Assembly (NCBI RefSeq): GCF_000284015.1
Contig: NC_016943.1
Span: 3,265,541-3,329,540 of the forward strand
Source of the DNA: Blastococcus saxobsidens DD2
GTDB taxonomy: Bacteria; Actinomycetota; Actinomycetes; Mycobacteriales; Geodermatophilaceae
Direction: 5' to 3'
DNA: 64,000 bases
The notes under the pieces were generated by a model. That model was not told the origin of the DNA. It was given only the letters and a program-made list of their open reading frames with translations, and searched no databases. Positions within the stretch are counted from its first letter, which is position 1, and each line of letters opens with the position of its first letter. Of the stretch, positions 15,785 to 23,645 are shown one piece after another. A program made the position numbers and the translations under genes.

Positions 15785-16579
15785 TCACTCGCTTCGGCCT
15801 TCCCGGCGCCTCGCCAGGAAGTCGGCCATCTTCGCCTGCGGCAGGCCGGTGCCGTACGCCTCGGCGTGTGCCTGCCGAGCGAAACTCTCCGCGCTCTCGC
15901 GCTCACGGCTGAGCAGCCACGCGAGCCGGTTCTTGTTCAGCCTGACCGCGACGGCCGGCTTGGCTCCCAAGAGGACGGCGAGCGCCCGCCCCTTCGTCAT
16001 GAGGTCTTCCGGTGCCACGACTTCGCTGACCAGCCCCCAGCTCTTCGCCTCCTCTGCTGGAAGCATCCGGCCGGTGAGGATCAGGTCGGCGGTACGGGAA
16101 TGCCCGATGGAGTCGTACAGGGTCCACGTCCCGGTGATGCACGGGATCGCATCGTCGATCTCCGCCATGCCGAACTTGGCACCGCTCGATGCGATCCTCA
16201 GGTCGCAGAGCAGCGCCAGCTGGAAGCCCGCTCCGACCGCGTAACCGTTCACTGCTGCGACCGTCGGCTTGCTGCAGTCCAGCACGGCCGAGTACAAACG
16301 ATGGAAGGAATCGATCCACCCGTCGATCGCCTCGGGCGAGAACTCCTGAGCCTCGGACAGATCCTGTCCGGCCGCGAAGGCCCGCTCCCCTGCCCCGGTC
16401 AACACCACGCTCTTGACCGAGTCCGTCCGGTCTGCGTAACTCAGGGCGGCTACGAGTTCGTCCTTGACCCCGACGGACAGCGCGTTGAGTCTGTCGGGCC
16501 GGTTGATGACCACTTCACATGTGCCGTCGTCGCCGAGAGAGACGGACACGTTTGGGTAGCTGGGTGTGGCTTCGGACAT
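15785..16579 (-). CDS. enoyl-CoA hydratase/isomerase family protein
   Basis: 264 residues, start supported by AGGAG five bases before the ATG (a 49-codon in-frame extension upstream is unlike the family). Crotonase oxyanion-hole motifs are clear (FAAGQDLSEA; AAVNGYAVGAGFQLALLCDLRIAS). The first acid/base Glu is kept (GMAEIDDA), but the second position holds Asp (RTADLILTG), so it may be an isomerase, hydrolase or unusual hydratase. It leads the SucC/SucD-like pair in a three-gene operon. The 172 bp between it and the LysR gene is where its promoter should be. Confidence 0.87.
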   Translation of the reverse strand: MSEATPSYPNVSVSLGDDGTCEVVINRPDRLNALSVGVKDELVAALSYADRTDSVKSVVLTGAGERAFAAGQDLSEAQEFSPEAIDGWIDSFHRLYSAVLDCSKPTVAAVNGYAVGAGFQLALLCDLRIASSGAKFGMAEIDDAIPCITGTWTLYDSIGHSRTADLILTGRMLPAEEAKSWGLVSEVVAPEDLMTKGRALAVLLGAKPAVAVRLNKNRLAWLLSRERESAESFARQAHAEAYGTGLPQAKMADFLARRREGRSE

Positions 16580-16751
16580 CGTGGCTCCTAGGGTCGCACC
16601 GGAACAGGACCGGTCGTGCCGCCGACCGGATCGGCCGGCCGTCGATCGCCCTGATGGGTACATGTGACATCCATTCCGTTCCCGGCCGTCGTGTCCAAGA
16701 CCAAGAGGGAACCGCGCGATATCCACCCGCTATCGAGGGCTCGGCGCAGGG

Positions 16752-17711
16752 TCAGCCGGTCGGGGCGCCCGGTCGCGGCGCCTCGACGGCGCCCGGCGCC
16801 AGGCCCGGGGTCGAAGGCAGGTGACGCCATCCCTCCTGCGCGACGAGCGCCTCCAGGATCAGTGCCGCCGTACGCTCGAGCATGTCGTTGCCGGTGGGGC
16901 GATCCGAGACGACGACCGACGTTCGCCACTCGAGTGGCTCGCCGGTCAAGGGCACCCAGACGACGTCCGGCCAGAGCGATGTGGCCTCCGCGGAGGTCAG
17001 CATCACCGACTTCTCCAAGACGAGCAGGGCATCGACCAATCTCGCCGCGTACCGGATGCGCTGCGGAACGAAGCCATGCTTCCGGCACGCGCCCAGCATC
17101 GAGTCGTGCAGGTCGGGAGCAAGGTCACGGGGAAAGATGAGCAACGGTTGACCCGCGAGATCAGCCAGGTCCACGGTCGTTCGGGAGGCGATCGGGTGGT
17201 CCCGGGACACGGCCACGCCCAGGGGTTTGTACAGGGCGGGCGACGATACGGCCTGCTTCGCGGAGTAAGGATGTCGGACGAGCCCTACGTCGATGGCACC
17301 GGTGCGCAGCATGTCGAGTTGCTGGGCGGTGGACGCCTCCAGCACCTCGATGTCGCAACCGTTCTCCCACATGCCCCGACTGACCGTCGCGACCAGTCCA
17401 GCGGAGGTGTCGGGCGGAAAGGCTATACGGATACGACCGACGCGCTCGGACGAGTGGCGCCGAAGCACCGATTCGGCCTTGAGGACCGACTCGAGGGCGT
17501 CCTGGGCGTATGGCAGGAACGCTCGCCCCTGGTCCGTGAGCACCACACCAGTGGGAAGTCGGTGGAACAGTCGGACATCCAGTTGCCGCTCCAGCTCCGA
17601 TATCCGTTTGGACAGCGGCGGCTGACTAATGTGCAGACGCTTGGCCGCGCGACCGAAATGCAGTTCCTCGGCGACGGCGAGAAAGTATCGAAGATGTCGG
17701 ATCTCCAGCAT
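16752..17711 (-). CDS. LysR family transcriptional regulator
   Basis: 319 residues beginning MLEIRHLRYFLAVAEELHFGRAA. Winged helix-turn-helix at about 1-60 (RLHISQPPLSKRISELERQLDVRLFHR), then the periplasmic-binding-protein-like effector domain. It resembles CatR/BenM-type members that sense aromatic or unsaturated acids, but effector residues cannot be assigned. An in-frame GTG 12 bp upstream is possible. It lies between the ornithine cyclodeaminase-family gene and the crotonase-ligase operon, all on one strand, and is the only regulator gene visible in the island, so it is the leading candidate to control it. Confidence 0.92.
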   Translation of the reverse strand: MLEIRHLRYFLAVAEELHFGRAAKRLHISQPPLSKRISELERQLDVRLFHRLPTGVVLTDQGRAFLPYAQDALESVLKAESVLRRHSSERVGRIRIAFPPDTSAGLVATVSRGMWENGCDIEVLEASTAQQLDMLRTGAIDVGLVRHPYSAKQAVSSPALYKPLGVAVSRDHPIASRTTVDLADLAGQPLLIFPRDLAPDLHDSMLGACRKHGFVPQRIRYAARLVDALLVLEKSVMLTSAEATSLWPDVVWVPLTGEPLEWRTSVVVSDRPTGNDMLERTAALILEALVAQEGWRHLPSTPGLAPGAVEAPRPGAPTG

Positions 17712-17830
17712 GTCACGCCCCACGTTGAGTGACCCGGGCCTCCGACGATCCAGGCCTCAGGCTGCACGGTCCGTCAGCCGGCGGCCCTGGTTGCAGCGCC
17801 GAGGAGCCGACCGTTCCGACGCTCCGGCTC

Positions 17831-18784
17831 CTACAGTCCGATGTCGGCTCCCATTCCCCGGTCGATGCTCGCCCGGTACAGCGCCCGAGCGACAGCGACA
17901 TCCTCGAGGGCGTGGCCGCAGGACTTGAAGATGGTGATCTCGTCCTCCACCCGACGCCCCGGCTCGACCCCCATGAGGACGTCACCGAGCAGCGTCACCT
18001 CACCCGGAGCCGACGCGCGCAGATCCGGAGCGCCGACGGGCGGGGGCTCGAGCGCATCGAGCGACTCGACGAAGACCCGGCCGGATCGAACGAGGTCCGG
18101 CCCGAGTTCGCCGTCCGGCGCCGCACAACCTACGGACGAGATGTGCGCTCCCGGGGCGATCCAGCTCGGGTCCAGGACGGCCACCGGCGAGGCGGTGCAC
18201 AACACGACGATGTCGGCGCCTCGGACCGCCTCCTCGATCGACGACGTCGCGCCGGCCCCCGGATATCGTCCGGCCAGTGAGGCCGCGGCAGCGGGGTTTC
18301 TCGCCGCGATACGAACCTCATCGACGTCGAGGACGCTCGAGAGGACCTGCACGTGCCCTCGCGCCTGCGCTCCCGATCCGATCACGGCCATGCGCGAGGC
18401 ATCTGCCCGAGCGAGGCGGCGCGCCGCCACGGCGGAACAGACCGCGGTTCGCATCGCGGTGAACTCGGACCCGTCGAGCAGGCACACGGGGGTCCCGTTC
18501 TCCGGATCGAAGAGAATGACCAGGCCCTGGTGCGCAGGGAGGTCGTTGCCGGCGTTAGAGGGATACGACGAGACGCACTTCAGGCCCAGCCCCACCAGCG
18601 GGGCGTATCCGGACATCGTGAGAAGCCTGTTCCCATCGATGTCGATGGCCGTGCGCCGTGGCCACCGGGCCTCACCCGCAGCGATGTTCTCCAATGCCCT
18701 CTCGACGTCGTCGAGGATGACGTGCACATCCCACAACTCTTCGATGTCGGCAGTCGACAGGATTCGCAGGGGTGTCACGGGCAT
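17831..18784 (-). CDS. ornithine cyclodeaminase/mu-crystallin family protein
   Basis: 317 residues. N-terminal dimerisation/substrate region with YAPLVGLGLKCVSSYP (conserved Lys) and LLDGSEFTAMRTAVCSAVAAR (Arg of the substrate pocket), then an NAD(P)-binding Rossmann fold with VIGSGAQARGHVQ. The family includes ornithine cyclodeaminase, ketimine reductase, alanine dehydrogenase and N-alkyl amino acid dehydrogenases. Outside known arginine or ornithine operons the activity is usually an imine reductase. Next to a LysR gene in a catabolic island it may handle a nitrogen-containing substrate or intermediate, but this is open. The start is weakly defined (ATG, or GTG one codon earlier). Confidence 0.85.
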   Translation of the reverse strand: MPVTPLRILSTADIEELWDVHVILDDVERALENIAAGEARWPRRTAIDIDGNRLLTMSGYAPLVGLGLKCVSSYPSNAGNDLPAHQGLVILFDPENGTPVCLLDGSEFTAMRTAVCSAVAARRLARADASRMAVIGSGAQARGHVQVLSSVLDVDEVRIAARNPAAAASLAGRYPGAGATSSIEEAVRGADIVVLCTASPVAVLDPSWIAPGAHISSVGCAAPDGELGPDLVRSGRVFVESLDALEPPPVGAPDLRASAPGEVTLLGDVLMGVEPGRRVEDEITIFKSCGHALEDVAVARALYRASIDRGMGADIGL

Positions 18785-19085
18785 CACCTCATCTTCAGCG
18801 CAAGTACCGGCAGGTCGAGTGCCATGGCAGGCCGGAAACGAATGGCCGACTGGACGAGCCTAGAGGGGGACGATCCCCGCGCCAACCCCCGTCATGGAGT
18901 CAGCGAGGGGCAGGCCGGCAAGGACGCCACCACAGACCTTCCCCCGGCCCCGATCGGTGCTACGCAGCCGTGTCGCAGCACTTGCTGGACGGGCGCTGAT
19001 CCCGGTGGCCTCTACGCACAGGTCCGCCCCGCCTCCGACCATCCGCCATCTGCACGGGCGCAGCCGATGAGGTTAACCTCACGGT
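18785..19085. other. divergent intergenic region
   Basis: About 300 bp between the ornithine cyclodeaminase-family gene (left, minus) and the thiolase-fold gene (right, plus). No coding potential is seen. Its right end carries the 14 bp palindrome annotated separately. It should hold promoters for both directions. Confidence 0.5.
19068..19081. promoter_or_regulatory. perfect 14 bp palindrome, operator candidate
   Basis: TGAGGTTAACCTCA, perfectly self-complementary, ends four bases before the GTG of the thiolase-fold gene and covers its only Shine-Dalgarno-like stretch. A protein bound here would block initiation or promoter clearance. The right arm TAACCTCA recurs at 36494-36501 upstream of the second DUF35-thiolase operon, which suggests a common regulator. 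Confidence 0.5.
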
Positions 19086-20267
19086 GTGGCATGGATTGCC
19101 GGCGTCGGACTGACCGCCTTCGGGAGGCAGGCGGCGAGTGCTCTCGACTGGCAGACGCAGGCCGCCCGGGAGGCACTGTCGGATGGAGCTGTCGCTCAGA
19201 CCGATGTGGATGGACTCATCGTCGGCTACGCCACCACGCTCAACCACCTCATGCCGGCGAACCTGCTCGCCGAGCACCTGGGAGTGCAACCGGACATCTC
19301 GTTCGGAATGAGCGTGGGCGGTGCCACCGGCATCGCCATGCTGGCGCAGGCTGCCCGTCTCGTCGACTCGGGAGCCGCCGGCCGTGTCCTGGTGGTGGCC
19401 GGTGAGGACCGTGCCAGCGGGCAGACGGTCGACACGTCGATGACTACGCTGGCACAGGTCGGGCACCGGGACTACGAAGTCCCGGTCGGCGCCAACGTGC
19501 CGGGCTACTACGCACTGTTGGCCTCCGCGTACCTGCACCGACACGGTCTGCACCCCGACTCACTGGCCCATTTAGCGGTACAGATGCGCACCCATGCCGG
19601 GCGCCATCCGGGTGCGCACTTTCGAGAGGGCATAGAGGTCGCGGACGTGCTGGCGTCCAGGCGGATCGCGGATCCGCTCCGACTGCTGGACTGCTGCCCC
19701 GTGTCCGACGGAGGAGCGGCTGTCCTGGTCACCGATCAACCGACGACGCCCCGCAACGTCCGGGTGGCCGGCCTAGGACAAGCACACCTCCACCAGCACA
19801 TCAGCGAGGCGGACTTCGACCACTTCGGCGCGAGACGCTCGGCCGGCCAGGCTCTCGTCGAGGCCTCGGTCGACATCGATGACATCGACATCGCCGGGGT
19901 CTACGACAGCTTCACGATCACCGTGGCCCTGTTGCTGGAGGAGATAGGGCTCGCGGAGGCCGGGCGCGCCGGAGCCATGGCGGCCGCAGGTGAGTTCGAT
20001 CTCGCCGGCGCCATCCCCCTCAACACGCACGGAGGCCTACTGTCCTACGGCCACTCCGGTGTCGCCGGGGGCATGGCTCACCTGGTGGAAGTGGTGACGC
20101 AGTTACGGGCAGAGGCGGAGGCGAGGCAGATACCGCGGTCCGCGAGATGGGGGCTGGTGCATGCCGATGGCGGAGTCATGTCGGCGCATGTGACCGCCGT
20201 CCTGGAGGGACCAGCGACAGCCGCACTGTCGCCAGCAGAGCAGCACGGGCGAGAGCGGCCGACATGA
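19086..20267 (+). CDS. thiolase-fold protein, SCP2/Ltp2-like, probably aldolase
   Basis: 393 residues, GTG start. The sequence follows SCP2-type thiolases and lipid-transfer proteins (AWIAGVGLTAFGRQ; VLVVAGEDR; CCPVSDGGAAVLV; IAGVYDSFTITVALLLEEIG; NTHGGLLSYGHSGVAGG). The position of the thiolase nucleophilic cysteine reads SVGGATGIAM, with no cysteine, so ordinary thiolysis is unlikely. The retained Tyr residues in YDSFT and SYGH match the kind of residues used by the Ltp2 steroid side-chain aldolase. The stop overlaps the start of a DUF35 gene (ATGA), the usual partner of such aldolases. Likely role: retro-aldol cleavage of a 3-hydroxyacyl-CoA. Confidence 0.82.
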   Translation: MAWIAGVGLTAFGRQAASALDWQTQAAREALSDGAVAQTDVDGLIVGYATTLNHLMPANLLAEHLGVQPDISFGMSVGGATGIAMLAQAARLVDSGAAGRVLVVAGEDRASGQTVDTSMTTLAQVGHRDYEVPVGANVPGYYALLASAYLHRHGLHPDSLAHLAVQMRTHAGRHPGAHFREGIEVADVLASRRIADPLRLLDCCPVSDGGAAVLVTDQPTTPRNVRVAGLGQAHLHQHISEADFDHFGARRSAGQALVEASVDIDDIDIAGVYDSFTITVALLLEEIGLAEAGRAGAMAAAGEFDLAGAIPLNTHGGLLSYGHSGVAGGMAHLVEVVTQLRAEAEARQIPRSARWGLVHADGGVMSAHVTAVLEGPATAALSPAEQHGRERPT

Positions 20268-20695
20268 ACCGGGGCCGGAGCGCGCACGACCCGGACTGGA
20301 CGGAGGACGAGCCACGGCTCCTCGTCCGGTCCTGCCTCTCATGCGGACACCGCTGGCATTTCAAGAGGGCGTTCTGTCCCCGTTGCGGCTCCATGGATGT
20401 CGCGACCCGAACATCCAGCGGCACGGGAACGGTCGCGGCTGCAACGACGATTCACCGCGCCCCACCCGGCACGTCCGCGGCCGACGTACCGTTCGGCATC
20501 GTCCTGATCGATCTCGACGAGGGCGTCCGAGTCATGGGTCGCTGCGTTTCCGGCGCGGAACCGGGCGACCGCGTCACCGCCCGGTTCCAGCGCTTCGGCC
20601 AGCAGCTCGTCCCCCTGTTCGAGGTGCTCGAACGTCGGACGTCTCCCGCCTCACCGACGTCGACCCGCCCCAACGACCTGGGATCCCGCACGTAG
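20264..20695 (+). CDS. Zn-ribbon/OB-fold DUF35 protein
   Basis: 143 residues. N-terminal rubredoxin-like zinc ribbon with C-x2-C (CLSCG) and C-x2-C (CPRCG) separated by ten residues, then an OB-fold (GTVAAATTIHRAPP; VLIDLDEGVRVMGRC). DUF35 proteins bind acyl-CoA and act as partners of thiolase-fold enzymes or hydratases. Translational coupling to the preceding gene by ATGA indicates a stable complex. The C-terminal 20 residues (SPASPTSTRP...) look like a disordered tail. Confidence 0.85.
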   Translation: MNRGRSAHDPDWTEDEPRLLVRSCLSCGHRWHFKRAFCPRCGSMDVATRTSSGTGTVAAATTIHRAPPGTSAADVPFGIVLIDLDEGVRVMGRCVSGAEPGDRVTARFQRFGQQLVPLFEVLERRTSPASPTSTRPNDLGSRT

Positions 20696-20761
20696 AGAAG
20701 GGCCAGAGGCGTCAGAGAACGCCGACGACGGCGGCACACGGGTCGCCCGTGAACGATGGCG

Positions 20762-20808
20762 GATCGGCCCGGCAGGGATAAGGCGCCCCGCCCCCTGCCG
20801 GGCCGATC
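20762..20808. terminator. bidirectional terminator candidate
   Basis: A perfect 16 bp inverted repeat, GATCGGCCCGGCAGGG at 20762-20777 and its complement at 20793-20808, with a 15-base GC-rich loop. It lies between the convergent DUF35 and MaoC genes, where termination is needed from both sides. No T-run follows, as usual in high-GC actinobacteria. Confidence 0.6.
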
Positions 20809-20896
20809 ATCTGCGCAGCAGCGATATGAGAGCACCGGTCGCGATGGACGTCGTCCGACGTATCACGACTCGCGCCCATGGAGACATGGCGCAGAT

Positions 20897-21304
20897 CTAC
20901 TGGGGCAGCGGCCCCTCGGCCTCACCGACGATCACGACCACGCCGGCTTGGGTTTCGCAGGAGAAGCTGCCTCGCACCCGCTTGCGGCCCTCCTCCTCGA
21001 CCACTTCTACGTCCTTCATGCGGGCGACGACCGTATCGCCGGGGCGGGTCATCCCCACGAATTTCGCCTTCACCCGTCCACCCTCGAACCAGTTGTCCGA
21101 ACCGCAGACACCTACCATCATCTGCACAACGGGATCGAGGACGAGCATGCCCTGGGCCAACGTGCTCCCGAAGACCGGCTCGGCCCATTCGGGATCCGTG
21201 TGCACACGGCCGGCACTCCCGGCTGCATCACCGAACGCGTTCATGCGTTCCTGCGTCAGATGGATCTCGAGAGATTCGATCTCCAACGTCTCGTTCGCGG
21301 TCAC
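20897..21304 (-). CDS. MaoC-like hot-dog dehydratase, single domain
   Basis: 135 residues from the GTG at 21304, chosen because GAGGA sits six bases upstream; a GTG two codons earlier has poorer spacing. The segment HTDPEWAEPVFGSTLAQGMLVLDPVVQMM is the R-hydratase region of MaoC proteins (catalytic Asp/His area modified to N-AFGDAAG...HTDPEWA). The second half RPGDTVVARMKDVEVVEEEG is the family's strand pair. It follows another single hot-dog gene, 56 bp upstream on the same strand, so the two probably form a heteromeric hydratase as in HadAB or ChsH1-ChsH2. Confidence 0.82.
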   Translation of the reverse strand: MTANETLEIESLEIHLTQERMNAFGDAAGSAGRVHTDPEWAEPVFGSTLAQGMLVLDPVVQMMVGVCGSDNWFEGGRVKAKFVGMTRPGDTVVARMKDVEVVEEEGRKRVRGSFSCETQAGVVVIVGEAEGPLPQ

Positions 21305-21360
21305 GTGCACTCCTCACTACAGATGTCGGGAGGACCTGCCTATTGAGGTGGAGCAGGGTG

Positions 21361-21762
21361 TCACTCGGCCCACACGAAGGTCTTCTCGGCGGTGGCCAGA
21401 AGCCGCCCGTCGCTCGCCCGACAGTCCTGGGTGATCACGACGAACTTCCGTTCCTTCTTGACGAACTTCTCCTTGACGACCAGGGATACCGACACCCGCT
21501 CCCCCACGGCCGGCCGCCCGAGGAACGTAACCGACTCCTGCGCGTGCAAGGTCCCCTCGGGCAACTGCAGCGACTTCTTCACGGGATACAAGGTGTCAAG
21601 GAGCATCGGAGGGACATCGCCGGAGTCGTCTTCGCCTCCGAGTCGGACGGATTCTCGGTAGGCACTCACGGCCTCGGGGGTGAGGTCGTAGGTGTAGTCA
21701 TCCCAGGTCTGCCCGACTTCCAGATCGTCGAACTTCGTCACTCCGGTCGTCACATCGCCCAT
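21361..21762 (-). CDS. MaoC/FAS1-like hot-dog protein, single domain
   Basis: 133 residues: FDDLEVGQTWDDYTYDLTPEAVSAYRESVRL is the N-terminal hot-dog entry typical of FAS1-like dehydratase domains, followed by LDTLYPVKKSLQLPEGTLHAQESVTFLGRPAVGERVSV. The central helix lacks an obvious Asp-His pair, whereas the partner gene downstream keeps more of the motif. This is the division seen in heterodimeric acyl-CoA hydratases, where one subunit is structural. First gene of the two-gene unit; its promoter is in the 400 bp divergent region upstream. Confidence 0.78.
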   Translation of the reverse strand: MGDVTTGVTKFDDLEVGQTWDDYTYDLTPEAVSAYRESVRLGGEDDSGDVPPMLLDTLYPVKKSLQLPEGTLHAQESVTFLGRPAVGERVSVSLVVKEKFVKKERKFVVITQDCRASDGRLLATAEKTFVWAE

Positions 21763-22162
21763 AATTCTTCACCCTTCGTCCACGTCTTATCGGGATCTTC
21801 GAGTTCGGGTCTGGGAACATTCGCTGGCTTCAGGCACCGGTCATGGTAGGGCATGTCGGGGAGGGGCGACAGCGGCTGATCATGGGACGAGGTCAGGATG
21901 ACAGGGGCCTCCGCGCTGCACCACGCTCCAGGGCACGGGCTGAGCACCTCGTGTCCGCGCGCCTCGCGGTGCGTCGCGGAAGCCAAGTGCGCGGAGCCCC
22001 GGCCTGGCATTTCGACTCGCCGGCCGGAACGCTCCCCGCTCACCCGTCGAGGGTCTCATCGGCACCCCGACGACGTGGTCGATGTGGCCGCCAACTGTTT
22101 CCTTGCCCCGCAGCCGGGGTGTATACCGGTTCGATCGGCAGCCAACACGAAGGAGTCACACC
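21763..22162. other. divergent intergenic region
   Basis: 400 bp between the minus-strand hot-dog pair and the plus-strand double hot-dog gene. Readings across it lack convincing codon use or family motifs. It should carry a bidirectional promoter for the two hydratase units. A short CCCCG/CGGGG inverted repeat near 22113-22126 is the only structure seen. Confidence 0.45.
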
Positions 22163-23143
22163 GTGCCCATCGTTCTGCCTTCCGACCGACCAAAGTTCTC
22201 CTGGGAGAACCTGAGCGTCGGCGATGACCTCGGCCGCGTCGAAGGACGCGTCGACGCGGCAGCGGTCCGCACTCACGCCTTCGCGATCGGGGACGACCCC
22301 AAGAGATACCTGGGACAACAGGACGGTTTTGCGCCTCCGTCGTTGCTGGTCAACGACTTGCTCAAGCTCTTTCTGCTGGGCTACGACTGCACTCCCCCGG
22401 CCGTCGGAGGACTGCACACGAAGGCCCAGATCGACTACCTGGCACCCCTGCCGGTGGGAGATCCTGTGGTTCTGACAGGTACACACGTCGCCAAGTACGT
22501 ACGCCGAGGACGTCCGCATCGTTCGTGCGCGAGCCAGGCCCAGACCCCGTCCGGCAACGTGGTGGCTCGGATGCTCGCCACCGAGACGGTCGGATACGCC
22601 GTCGACGAGGCGGGTGAGCACGGCCAGCCCCCCGAGTCGTGGGTGGACGGGTTCCCGAGGGTCGAGGGCCAGATCGACGGAAGCACGCGCATCGAGCCGG
22701 GAGGCGCCGAGCCGGCTGTCGGGCAGACCCTGGGACCTCTCGTCCGCGAGGTGTCGTTCGAGGAGAGCGTCGCCTTCTCCGGCTTTCCTTTCTCCTGGGC
22801 CCAGGAGCACCCGTCCGCGGTCCGGATCGGCTTGCACACCGACCCGGAAACGGCACGCCGTGCCGGCTACCCACGGCCAGTGATCCAAGGACTCCTCTCG
22901 GCCGGCCATCTGACGCAGTTGCTCCTCGACTACTACGGGGACCGGGTGATCAACGGGAGCAAGCTGGCGCTGTCATTCATCGCCCCGGTCATGACCGGGT
23001 CGACGTTGTCCAGCTACGCGACCGTGCGTCGTCAGCTGGATATCGACGGTCGTCAGGTGAATGAACTCTCCCTGCTGACCCAGGACCAGGACGAGCGACT
23101 CGTCACGGTGGGATACGCCCGAGTGCCCGCACTCGGTTCCTGA
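22163..23143 (+). CDS. double hot-dog MaoC-family acyl-CoA hydratase
   Basis: 326 residues from a GTG with AAGGAG seven bases upstream. Two hot-dog halves: an N-terminal FAS1-like domain (FSWENLSVGDDLGR; HTKAQIDYLAPLPVGDPVVLTG) and a C-terminal MaoC-like domain (VGQTLGPLVREVSFEESVAFSG; HTDPETARRAGYPRPVIQG; LALSFIAPVMTGSTLSSY). HTDPETARRAGYPRPVIQGLLS carries the usual catalytic-loop context. It should hydrate an enoyl-CoA. The presence of both a split and a fused hydratase suggests two hydration steps, or two acyl-chain sizes, in the pathway. Confidence 0.83.
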   Translation: MPIVLPSDRPKFSWENLSVGDDLGRVEGRVDAAAVRTHAFAIGDDPKRYLGQQDGFAPPSLLVNDLLKLFLLGYDCTPPAVGGLHTKAQIDYLAPLPVGDPVVLTGTHVAKYVRRGRPHRSCASQAQTPSGNVVARMLATETVGYAVDEAGEHGQPPESWVDGFPRVEGQIDGSTRIEPGGAEPAVGQTLGPLVREVSFEESVAFSGFPFSWAQEHPSAVRIGLHTDPETARRAGYPRPVIQGLLSAGHLTQLLLDYYGDRVINGSKLALSFIAPVMTGSTLSSYATVRRQLDIDGRQVNELSLLTQDQDERLVTVGYARVPALGS

Positions 23144-23645
23144 GTGACCGGGTGGGCAGGCCGGGAAGTGCTCGGAGTCCGGGACTCGAGGGAGCTATCG
23201 GCCTGACGTGGTGCTGTACCTGAACCCGGCGGCGCTCGGAGGACCGAGCTCTGTGACACGAACAGTTCGCGCAGGCCCCAGAGCGGCGCGGGTGCTCGAC
23301 GGCTCTACGACCGCGAACGAGACGATCGAGGCCTCGGGGCTGCCGGGTGCGCTCGGCGTTGCTGCACTCATCCGCTCACCGTGACGCCCGCGGGACACCC
23401 CGGCCCCGCCCGGGAGCCGGGAACAGGGCTCCCCCGAGATCGGAGGACGATGGCCGTGGTGGGCGAAGTCGTCCGGTGCGCCGGGGTTCAGGTCGACTGG
23501 GTCCCCGATCCGCGCTCCTCGTTCCTCGGGAGGCCATTACCCCGCCGCCACATCCTCGCCGAGGATCGGCGAGCACATCCTCGACGCGGCCCTCGAGCAC
23601 CCGCACGGATCACCGCCGCACCCGGCGAACGCCGGACGGGCTGAG
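23144..23645. other. gene-poor stretch
   Basis: 500 bp between the double hot-dog gene and the MFS gene. Short readings exist, including one ending at 23644 just before the MFS start, but none shows family motifs or a good ribosome-binding site. A small ATCCTCG/CGAGGAT inverted repeat lies near 23552-23566. It may contain the MFS promoter or remnants of a lost gene. Confidence 0.4.

Noticed and set aside
23381..23644. Small gene before the MFS transporter
   Set aside because: No ribosome-binding site of note, Arg/Pro-rich, no recognised motif.
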